Shown: in pieces, positions 48,569 to 57,854 of the stretch | Numbering within the stretch: the first letter of the stretch is position 1 | Layout: every line of letters begins with the position of its first letter | From: Linnemannia elongata | Taxonomy: Eukaryota > Mortierellomycota > Mortierellomycetes > Mortierellales > Mortierellaceae | Direction: 5' to 3' | Length of the DNA: 64,000 bases | Assembly: GCA_036320915.1 (NCBI GenBank) | Contig: JAXBDG010000013.1 | Coordinates: forward strand, 992,001-1,056,000 | Notes under the pieces: generated by a model | What the model saw: only the letters and a program-made list of their open reading frames with translations | What the model was told of the DNA's origin: nothing | Databases searched by the model: none | Made by a program: the position numbers and the translations under genes

Positions 48569-49278
48569 GTCTGCTAAAGTGAAGGAATGAGTGAAGGAAT
48601 GAGCTGAGTGAAGAGAAGAGAAGAGAGAAGAGAGAAGAGAGGAGAAAATGGTAAAGCTTATCGAGGGTTTGGATTAATAAGAAAGAAGGGTGGTAAGAGA
48701 AGGAGGCGTTTGCCTTATTCCCCCTCTGATGACCCATAATTGTTTGTTTTATCATGTAAAGAAAGACAGGTAAGGAAGGGTCGACCGGGCAGCCCTTTTG
48801 CCGGCAAACCTTGCTTCAACCTGCACGCCCTCTCTCTCTCTTGACAGGGACGGATCGACCCATTGGACTGACAGTCCGAGAGGGAGGGGAGCAGGGATGA
48901 GTTTTCCCTTTCGATTCTTTGACTCGATTGAGTCACGCTAGGTAGATGTCTATGATCGCACATGCAACAATCCATCCTGTTTCCTGTTCACCCACCTGCT
49001 CTGTTGCAGGTACAATAGGTATAATGTACTGTACCAGAAGGGGTTGATTTGGCCAACAAGGTTGGTGTTGGGAGCAAAGCGTGTGGAGAAGTAGAGACAT
49101 CCAAAGAGGGCGCTCCTACTTACCCGTGAGAAAATTTTGAGAAGAGTGCGGGGGGGACAACACTCCCAAAGAAAAAAAAAAAAAAAAAGAACTCTGGCTC
49201 GGTTCACCCTTTCTCTCTCATCTTTTCTTATTCTCATCACCTTCTCATCCCTTCTTTTCCCACACTTTCCTCATCAAG
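48569..49278. promoter_or_regulatory. Divergent promoter region between panE and HIBADH
   Basis: About 710 bases separate the two start codons. The plus strand is GA-rich near 48605-48640 and CT-rich (leader-like) from about 49190 to the ATG at 49279, with an A run at about 49170-49188. No gene is seen. Confidence 0.5.
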
Positions 49279-50831
49279 ATGATCGCCTCATTCCTCGCTC
49301 GCTCATCCCAGTCAAAGACTCGCGTCGCCACCAAGCTGGCTTCGCCTATCACCGGTCTCCGCTTCAAGTCCACAGGTACAAAGCCGTTCTCTTTCTCATC
49401 GATATCCTAATACTCTCGCAGAGGTACATCCTGATTATCAATTACTGACTCTTCGCTGACTCGGCAATTGACTTTCTTTACTTCACTCCTCCTTTTGCTG
49501 CGTAGATGTAAGCATACTTGGCATTAGCCACACCTGAACTCGAATAGAAGAACAGGAGGAAAAAGCGGTCTAGCCTTGGAACTCCGTTCGAGGCAGAACA
49601 ACACCGAGATGTTGAGATTCAGGAACAATGACCATATATCAGAGTCTACCTTGTCATGGCCTATCTTACGAATATTTCTCTCGCTTCTCTCATTTCTACT
49701 AGTCCAAGGTCAAGAGAATCGGATTCGTTGGTTTGGGTAACATGGGTCTTCCCATGGCCACCAACCTCTTCAACGGATTCAAGGACAAGGCCGACTTTAT
49801 CATTTACGACATCAACCAAAAGACCACTTCCAACTTTTTGAAGGATCACAACACCGACCCCAACAATAAGGACAAGGTCAAGGTCGCCAAGAGTCCATTG
49901 GAGGTCGCACAGGAGGCCACCGTCATTGTCACCATGTTGCCCGCCTCCCAGCACGTCGAGGGTGTCTACTTTGGAAAGGATGGTCTCTTTGGCGCCTTGA
50001 GCGAGAACCACCTCGTCATGGATGCTTCGACCATTGACCAGTCCATGGCCACCCGTGTCGCCAAGGCTTTGCACGAGAAGGGTGCTAAGGCCATCGATGC
50101 TCCCGTCTCTGGAGGTAATTGTCTGCTTCCTTTTCGTTTTTAATGGCATTTTGTTGCATTGAAGAGCATGCAGCTCACTCAACAAGTGCCGTTGAATATC
50201 AATCTTTTTCATATCGTTCGTTTGTGGTCACTTCTGGTTTACTTTATGGTGCGAAGACTAATGCTTATCAATTCTCATTCTTTAATCACTCACGCATATA
50301 GGGACTGGAGGTGCACAGGCTGGAACGCTGACATTCATGGTCGGATCAAACACCAACGCCGATTTCGAGCTGGCCAAGCCCTACCTCGAAAAGATGGGCA
50401 AGAACATTGTCTACTGCGGCACCAACGGCAACGGACAAGTTGCCAAGATCTGCAACAACATGCTCCTCGGAATCTCGATGATCGCCACCTCCGAGACCAT
50501 GAACCTCGGTGTCCGCATGGGCATGGACCCCAAGCTCCTCGCCGGTATCCTCAACACCTCGAGCGGTCGCTGCTGGAGCAGTGAGGTCTACAACCCTTGC
50601 CCCGGTGTCCAGGAGAACTCTGCTGCTACCCGTGGCTACACTGGCGGGTTCGGTATGCCCTTGATGGCCAAGGATCTTCGTCTTGCTGTCAACGCTGCCG
50701 TCGATACCAAGACCACTGTCATGCTCGGTGCCATGGCCCAGCAGCTCTACAACCAGATGGCTGCTAACAAGGACTACGAGAACCTCGATTTCAGTGCCGC
50801 CTACAAGTGGTTGTCTGAGAACGCCAAGTAA
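49279..50831 (+). CDS. HIBADH: 3-hydroxyisobutyrate dehydrogenase, mitochondrial
   Basis: The enzyme oxidises 3-hydroxyisobutyrate to methylmalonate semialdehyde in valine breakdown. Exons are 49279-49375, an apparent 2-base exon at 49506-49507, 49703-50114 and 50302-50831, giving about 346 residues. The Arg/Ser-rich N-terminus (MIASFLARSSQSKTRVATKL) looks like a mitochondrial presequence. The Rossmann motif IGFVGLGNMGLPMATNL, the substrate-binding DAPVSGGTGGAQAGTLTFMV and the catalytic-Lys segment GQVAKICNNMLLGISMIATS are all present, as is GYTGGFGMPLMAKDLRLAV near the end. Without the 2-base exon, exon 1 (ending in phase 1) would join the NAD-binding exon out of frame, and that exon has an in-frame TAG directly upstream. 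Confidence 0.93.
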
Positions 50832-50949
50832 AAAATCAACAACAACACATTCATAACCTTAAGCAATACCGCATAATAGATCAAATAAAAATGCATATAT
50901 CCCTTTTCTTTCATCGTGGTATATTGAAGAAGGATATTAGTTTTGGTTG

Positions 50950-51580
50950 CTATTGGGGTGGTTCTGGCGACTCGAATAGGACTTGAGCTACAAGGTATTC
51001 TCCGTCATGCGAGACGCTGCAGTGTGCCGTTCCGATCCCGAACTTTTCCTTCTCCGGGATATGTAAACATGGCTTGCCTAATGAGTGAGGCCGTGTTTAT
51101 TGTGTTTATATCATGGTTGGTTGACAATTCTATTTCAAGCGCACACAGCATCTACCATCGCGATAGCCACGACATTTACCTTGGTTTTTATATACGGTGA
51201 CATCTTGCCATGTTAGCTTATGCCGTGGAGTCATTGCTTTGTACGTTGCCTCCTTCAATGCCCACCTAACCAAAGGACAGGGTAGAATTGTAAGCATTGA
51301 TGTAAATCAGCCTCCTCTCAATTCCTGTCAGAAATTGGTGAAGGAGGAGTGAAAGAATCGTTCCTACCAAGAGGGGAACGAACGAAGCATACCTGACGCC
51401 AATGAAGCGGACAGCTCTATCATGGGCAACCTCTCCATGTAATTCAGTCTTAAGCTGCTCAAAATCTGTGAGTTCAGCTTTGGTTAGGATCCTGGTCAGA
51501 AACCTGTCCGGTCTACGAGAGAGGGCCAGCTTGAGTCGTGGCAGGTGTAGAATGTCAATCCCGATACCAAGAATTCCCAT
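50950..51580 (-). CDS. PPT2: Holo-[acyl-carrier-protein] synthase (AcpS/Ppt2-type)
   Basis: AcpS-type 4'-phosphopantetheinyl transferases move the phosphopantetheine arm of CoA onto acyl carrier proteins; in yeast Ppt2 modifies mitochondrial ACP. Three small exons, 51580-51393, 51265-51180 and 51077-50950, join in phase to 133 residues, the usual size of bacterial AcpS. Motif 1 is MGILGIGIDILHLPRLKLAL with the conserved Asp of GIDI. Exon 1 to exon 2 gives FIGVRRWALKEATYKA, the magnesium- and CoA-binding W-x-x-K-E-A motif. Exon 3 encodes GKPCLHI and HCSVSHDGEYLVAQVLFE. The gene converges on the dehydrogenase (118 bases between stops) and diverges from the TTLL12 gene (about 250 bases between starts). 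Because it is split, no single long open frame shows it. Confidence 0.9.
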
Positions 51581-51767
51581 AGCTTAGAGTGAAAAAGGGG
51601 TTTGTGTGGCGCCTAAGGCAGGATATGGGAGAAGGAAGATAAAGCAATGCAGGAAGGAAAGAAGATGAAACTGAGGAAGAAAATATTATTCTGGGATCGA
51701 CGAGAACTTGCTAGTAGTCACGTGTACATACGAGTGCATTTCGAACATTTTTTTTTTTTTCTCTCGC

Positions 51768-51776
51768 AATATAAAG
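51768..51776 (+). promoter_or_regulatory. TATA-like element upstream of the TTLL12 gene
   Basis: AATATAAAG lies about 53 bases before the ATG at 51829, after a T-rich run. The short distance suggests a very short 5' UTR if it is used. Confidence 0.4.
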
Positions 51777-51828
51777 GAGGGTTTGGACCTCTTCTGATCG
51801 CTACCCTTCATTCATTCATTCATCAACA

Positions 51829-54743
51829 ATGGAGTACAAGCAATTCCTTCAAATTCACCAGTACCAGCTCGCCGGTATTCCCGAGAACCTTTGGGAGGTA
51901 ATATCCTTGTCTCCCTTTCACCTCAACACGTCTACATTTGTACTTGGTTTTAGTGGTATCTGTCTTTTAGGCGCGACAAGTTCGTTTTCTCACGCTTGAA
52001 AAGATTTTCTTCCATGGTTCAATTTTTTTGTAGCCACTTTTCCAAAAGCTCGGACAGGATCTGTTTGACGCAGGCGAGTTCTTGGAGCTCCACTATGGCG
52101 ATCCCTTGGACAAATACTCTCTCCACGTCAAGAAGGAGGATGGTCTGAAGAAGCATGGGTAACTAATATAGATACTTTTAATGCTGTTGGATCAATCAAT
52201 GAGCTTACATTGTGATGTAAGACAGTATCCATCCTAACACGAAGTTGCTACACACATATACCAATAGCGATATCTTTCTTGTCGATCACGCATGGACAAC
52301 AAAGCCCGAGACCTCACGCGCCCAGCTCCTCGACAACCCCCAACTGGTAGAGCGTCTCACATCGATGATGGATATTTCTGTTGACGCCGAGGAAGAGGAG
52401 GCTGCTGAGGAGACTACAGGAGCTGGTGAAGAGGAGATTGTGAGCAAGAACCCCGATCTGGAAGTTGATCAGACTATGGTCGAATTGGTTGCTTCTCAGG
52501 GACACGTCACTGAGCACCGCGCCAAAGTTGCTCTCCAAAACGAGAACGGCGATATCCTTGCTGCTTTGATGGTATGAACATCTCTTGTCAAATGGTCGAG
52601 GAATAGTGAGAAGGAGTAAATACAAATACGAACTAACTAGTATTTCTGTTGTTCTTTTTCGATTTAGTCGTTGACGCTTCATCCTGATCACGATGCCGAG
52701 GGCCTCAAGAACCTCGAAAACGCTATTGGTAGCCAGGTCAAGAGTAAGTGCTCGTTCATTGCAATGTTATGCAGGTAGCAACAGCTCTCGCTCTTACGTA
52801 ACTTCTGTTGACCATCTCTTGACCTATTTCTCCATCGCACTTATAGGAGATAAGGAAGCCAAGGCTGAGGAGAAGAAGAAGCAAGACACTGTCAACAAGA
52901 TCATGTCGGAGATGTGGAAGTATAGCCAAACATACGAGTACGCCGTCGTCGACCCATCCGGACAGACCAAGAAGGAGAGTGCCTGGTGTAAGTTTTCAAC
53001 GCACAAGTATCACAAACAAAAAGAGTGACTGCCCACACTTTACAAAGGAGGCGCGACTTGTGTAAACACAAACAAAAAGGATACGTCTTCTCACGCCTTG
53101 TGTTCCATTTCTTTGTTGACTGCGGACGAAAATAATTAGACATCATGGACGAGGTTGGATCGTCGATGGCTCACTCAGACACGCCCAACTGTGTCTGCGC
53201 ACCCTTCATCTACGTTGGTCGTGGCACCGTCTCGTACAGCATCATCTTCCCCATTGAAGATATCCCCAAGGGCGGCGCCTTGACCCGCGACTTTGTCCCT
53301 GCCGATATCAAGGACCCCATTACCCGCAAGGCCTACCTTCAGATCTATAACAACGCCCAAGATGCCGCCGAACTTATCGCCGTCTACGAGGTACTTCTCA
53401 ACCTGTACAAAGTCACGCATTTCTATCAACTTTGGTCGAGACAATTTTTTACTTACAGTCGGAAATGTCTCTTATCTTATATAGTCGGATAAGTTGGAGG
53501 ATAACGAGGTGAAGCCATTCGATCAGCCCTTCACCAAGTCTCTTACTAGGACTCCCGCCCCATTCAAGGCCGGCGACCGCAAGCTGCGCCTGTACACGAC
53601 CACAGAGTGGGTCGCCACCAACTGCAAGCTGGCCAACGTGGAATTGGTCGACTCTGAAGATCAGGCCGACTTGCTCTGGTTCAGCCAGGATTTCAAGGAG
53701 TTTGATAAGTTGACCAAGGGCCAAACGATCAACCAATTCGAGAACGAGTCTTGTGTGACCTTCAAGCAGAACCTGGCAGCCCTCGTCAAGTCTGCCTACG
53801 GTACCGTCCCCTGGAGCTCGACCACTTATAACTTGACCACAGAGTTGGCACCCTTTGTTGGGCATTACCTCTGGAACCAGGAGCATCACCACCGCAACCT
53901 TTGGATCTGTAAGCCCTGGAACCTGGCCCGTGGACTCCAGATTACTATTCAAGAGGATCTCGCCCCACTTGTCCGTCTGCGTGATACAGGCCCAAAGATT
54001 GCTCAGGAGTACATCCAGACCCCTGTCCTCTATGAGGGTCGTAAGTTTGATCTCCGCTACATTGTCCTTCTGAAGGCCACCCACAAGGTTGAGGGTGATC
54101 CTAGTCAGGGGTATGAGTTCCAGGTCATGGTTTACAAGATGTTCTGGATTCGTCTGGCCAACCATCCCTTTGACCTTGACGACTTTGACAACTACGAGAA
54201 GCACTTCACCGTAAGGCCTATTCTCGTTCTGTTTTTTTGCTGTTTTCCTGCTGTTGTTGTTCCCATATGTTGCCGTTCAAGTACAAAAAAAAACCTTTAT
54301 TAACACCTTCATCTCTTTGATTTTGGACAATGAATTAATGTTAGGTGATGAACTACGGTAACTACAACCTGACTCAACTCCTGTACACAAAATTCATCGA
54401 GAACTTTGAAAAGGAGCACGCTGACAAGAAGAAATGGTCCGAGATCCAAGCCGACATCAACGAGGCCATCAAATCCATCTTTGCGGCCGCCATCGTCAAG
54501 CCCCGGCCCGAGGGACTCGGCGCCGCTGACGATAAGGCCAAACCCTATGAGGCCTTCTCGATCTATGGAATCGATGTCATGCTCAAGGATGATTGTCAGC
54601 CCGTGGTGGTCGAGGTGAACTTCTCGCCAGATTGTACCCGTGCTTGTAAATATGATCCGGATTTCTTGAACAACATCTTGACGGTTGTTGATCCTCGTGC
54701 TGGATCTTTGGATAAGGCTGTCCAGGCCTTTAACGTCCTGTAG
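51829..54743 (+). CDS. TTLL12: TTLL12-like tubulin-tyrosine-ligase family protein with an extra UBA-like segment
   Basis: Eight exons (51829-51897, 52034-52158, 52268-52571, 52668-52743, 52847-52987, 53140-53390, 53485-54210, 54345-54743) are all phase-consistent and give about 696 residues. TTLL12 is a TTL-fold protein whose enzymatic activity is disputed. Matches include HGDIFLVDHAWTTKPE, EMWKYSQTYEYA, YIMDEVGSSMAHSDTPN, APFIYVGRGTVSYSIIFP, NLWICKPWNLARGLQI, GRKFDLRYIVLL, YEKHFTVMNYG and VVEVNFSPDCTRACKYDP. Compared with the human protein there is an extra acidic and UBA-like stretch at about residues 105-200 (VDQTMVELVASQGHVTEHRA followed by KVALQNENGDILAALMSLT), before the EMWKY motif. 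It resembles the UBA of NAC-alpha or HYPK. The N-terminal region before residue 80 is SET-like in other TTLL12 proteins; I cannot confirm that here. Confidence 0.93.
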
Positions 54744-54992
54744 AGGATTACCCCTTTTTCATATAAACATTAGTATTTTTTTTTGTCGTAACAAAGTAGT
54801 TATCATTCTTTTTCAAACATTTGACTAAAGCGCACATACAAAAAAGAAAAAACAACAGCCTGATGATGATGATGGTGAAAGAAACGAATGGATTATTATT
54901 TAGGGTGAAAGAGTAGTGTAAGTAGTATGTATAAGAAAGAAAGACAAAAAAAAAGGGGGGGGGAGGGGGAGGGGCAAGACTGCATGCGTTGT

Positions 54993-56550
54993 TTACAACT
55001 CCAAGGTGGTGCCAAAGACCTAATAAGAACACACACAAAAAGTAAAATCATGTTAGTGTTTGTAGAAAAAAAAAAGGTACCTCGTGTCAAAAAGCTAAAA
55101 AGAGGAAGACAACCTCTCATGTTCGATTATGTTGGTGTGGCAACGTAAAAAAAAAGAGAGAATCCAAAACGCCTCCTACAAGAAAACAGAGGAGAAACGT
55201 AAAGCAAGAACTTACACGATCCCAGATCTTGGAGGTGATGCCGTATCCACCCTCAAAGTTCTTGTAGTGGTGGGCAAGATGGTAGGTCTTCATCTCCTTG
55301 AAGTGAATCTTGAAGACCTTGGCGTGGTGGAGGTAGTAGTGGGTCATATCGTAGAGGACGTAACCAAAGAGAAGTCCCGCCATCATCACGTAGCCCTGGG
55401 CCAGAGGCATCAACGAGTGCATCAGGTAGTTGATAGGGATCGCCAATGCAATCGCCAACACTGGAGGCATTACCAATCGCAGTCTATTAAGGAGTTCGTT
55501 GGAGAATACAGAAAGAAGGTGGAGAGAAAAAAAAAGAATGCGTTTGTTGTCAGCGTTTTTGTTGATATTTTTGTTGTTGGTCACTCGGGCAAGCCGATAA
55601 GTGGCGTTGCTGGAATGTGGTGGAGCCGCCAATTGATCCCTCCTTTCTAATGTGTCAAACAACAAAGTACCAAGCAGCAGTAAACATTTCTCCTTGTTGA
55701 ACAATTCTTACCTGTCCATGGGAAGGTAGTGGTGGATACCATGAAGCAAGAAGTGACCAATGTTGCTGTAGTTGGACTCGGGCAAGAGATCGTCCAGGTG
55801 GAACAAGAACCGATGGATCATGTACTCTGCCAGCGTCCAGACAAACATACCAGCAACAAACAGAACCGACGTATTCTCAGTCGTCAGACCTTGCTGAAGA
55901 CCACGGTAGACATTAAAGGCAATGACAGGCAACCAAAGGATGGGGACCATGTACCAGGGGGTACGAGTGAAGACCTCCAAGAAATCCGAGCTGAAGAGAC
56001 GAGCCGATCCGCCGGCGACATGACGAGGGATGTGGACCTGTTCGAGGTAGAACGTCTTTGAGAAATTGGCATACCAGAGTTGGTGGAAGAGGGGTTTGTT
56101 CAGGTCCAGGAACTTGTTCTTCTTGTCAGCCACCAGGTCGGTATCGTTGAGGTAGTACTCTTGCTCCCCCGTCTCAGCATTCTTGGTATCCGTCACATTG
56201 GCGCCTAGTCGTCTGTGCATTTCCGCCTCGTGTTGCTGTCGCTTTGTGGCGGTGGTGGTTGCTGAAGTAGTTGTAGTAGTGGTTGTTGTTGTGGTTGTTG
56301 TGGTTGAAGAAGAGAGGGCACCGATCAAGAGTTCGTCGAGCATCTCGTAGGCGCCGTCTGAGTGCAGGTGCTCGAGTTCGTCTTTCATCAGGGCAGTGAC
56401 ATCCTTGCCGGCGTGGTCGAGGATGAACTCTTCTCCACCGGGATGGTCGGCGACAAAGTCAGAGACATTGTAGACCTTATTGTTATGGATGAGCCAACAG
56501 TCGTCGGCCTTTGTGTGCTTGGCGACCTCCTGTTGAGTGTAGACCTTCAT
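54993..56550 (-). CDS. SCS7: Sphingolipid fatty acid 2-hydroxylase (Scs7/FA2H)
   Basis: Scs7 adds the 2-hydroxyl group to very-long-chain fatty acids of ceramides at the ER, using an N-terminal cytochrome b5 domain and a diiron hydroxylase. Three exons, about 56550-55716, 55482-55216 and 55018-54993, give about 375 residues. The b5 haem motif is VADHPGGEEFILDHAGKDVT. The linker contains a run of about 13 Thr (plus-strand GTT/GGT repeats near 56255-56300). Hydroxylase His clusters are HRFLFH, HGIHHYLPMD, HYYLHH and HLAHHYKN, with hydrophobic spans between them. The last exon encodes only VFGTTLEL. The start is followed by MKVYTQQEVAKHTKADDCWL, the usual b5 N-terminus. A transposon lies about 230 bases upstream of the start codon. 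Confidence 0.95.
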
Positions 56551-56771
56551 TGTCGTTTTAGTTTTTTTTTTTTTTGAGAGTTGTGGAGAAAGAAAGAGAG
56601 GGAAAAAAAGATGATGAAGTGGGAGAGGGACGGAGAAAGGAGCAAGAAATGACTGGTTGAAGAGGAAAAGAAAAAAAAGGGACGAAAGAAGAACCAACCA
56701 AGAACAAGAAGTTCCCTACCAGGGTTTTTTCCCCCCTTCTTATTACTTTCAATTGATAATCATGTGATCAC

Positions 56772-56780
56772 ATCTCCAAC
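56772..56780 (+). repeat. Left target-site duplication of the MULE (ATCTCCAAC)
   Basis: ATCTCCAAC directly precedes the left terminal inverted repeat and is repeated exactly at 61041-61049 after the right one. Nine bases is the usual target duplication for Mutator-like elements. Confidence 0.93.
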
Positions 56781-56805
56781 GAATCTCCTTATGAAGGCCC
56801 CGATT
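56781..56805 (+). repeat. Left terminal inverted repeat of the MULE
   Basis: Twenty-five bases starting GAATCTCCTTATGAAG match the reverse complement of 61016-61040 without mismatch. Confidence 0.95.
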
Positions 56806-57854
56806 TCAGGAGAAGGCTCGCCAAGGGCCATAAAATAGCAGTCTCCTTTCTTCCCATAAGAGAAATTTTCTTTAAATGCAATGCATTAAGAGAATCCTCA
56901 ATGTGCCACCTACGGTTTTTCCTGTCAATAGAGTCGCTTCTAAGTGAAGTCGTTCACAAATGGTCAGCTACCATCAGTCTTTTTAGGATGGATAGAGCAC
57001 TCTAATGCCTATGTCTTCAAGAAGTTTTAGCCGTTTTGGTCTAATTTTAATACTCGTAGTTTATCCATGAAGACCAAAAAACGCGTAAAGGATGCATCCT
57101 AGACAACATTTTGATCTATTCTTCATCAACTTTCGAAAGACTTATCATGCGGAATAAGTAGTCCATGAAAACTCATGAAACTACATGAACAAGTGCTTTT
57201 TCTAATGGAAAATCCAATGACATCAAAAAAACTACGCCGTAGATAGAAAAAAGCAACCGTATTCTCTGTTCAAAGTCTCCAGGTACTTTAATTACCCCAT
57301 TTGGCGTTAACTAATAAGTAGTAGCTCTACAACTACTGGATAGAACCAAGGAAAACGAGACTTAGGACATAGTAGTTGTTCAAGAGTATTAACCATCCAA
57401 GTTTCATGGTTATATCTTCGGTTTTGATGGAATAGCATGCGTTTTTAGATGCAAAAGTTGGGCATTTTTTATGTAAGAGCGACTGCAGAGGTTTTAGGCG
57501 GTAGCAGCTCTATCATTCCTCAACAGAATCGTCTCTTAAATGCCTTGTCTTGAAGCTCCTGAACTCTTCTCCGCGCTGGATTGAGCAGTGCTTCTCCAGT
57601 GGCAGTATTACGGCAGTTATGATCGTCCTAGCGAAGAGTGTCCTAATGCAAGAGGTCTGAATTGTGTCGAGTCAGAGAGATAAATCCTTGATGCTTATTG
57701 GCTGATTCCCCTGTACTTGAGCATTTTTTTTACATATCAACCTCATTACACAAGTCTTGCATACTTGTCAACCAAAGACACTTGTATTTGATCTTGGGAT
57801 ACACTATATAAAATGACTCCTTCGCAGTGACAAGTAGAGATGAATAAGCATGTT
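56806..57854. other. Noncoding left interior of the MULE
   Basis: About 1.05 kb between the left repeat and the transposase stop codon. No gene is seen. A CTATATAAAA sequence occurs near 57805 on the plus strand with a 29-codon frame after it, but that frame overlaps the transposase end and shows no motif. Confidence 0.6.
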
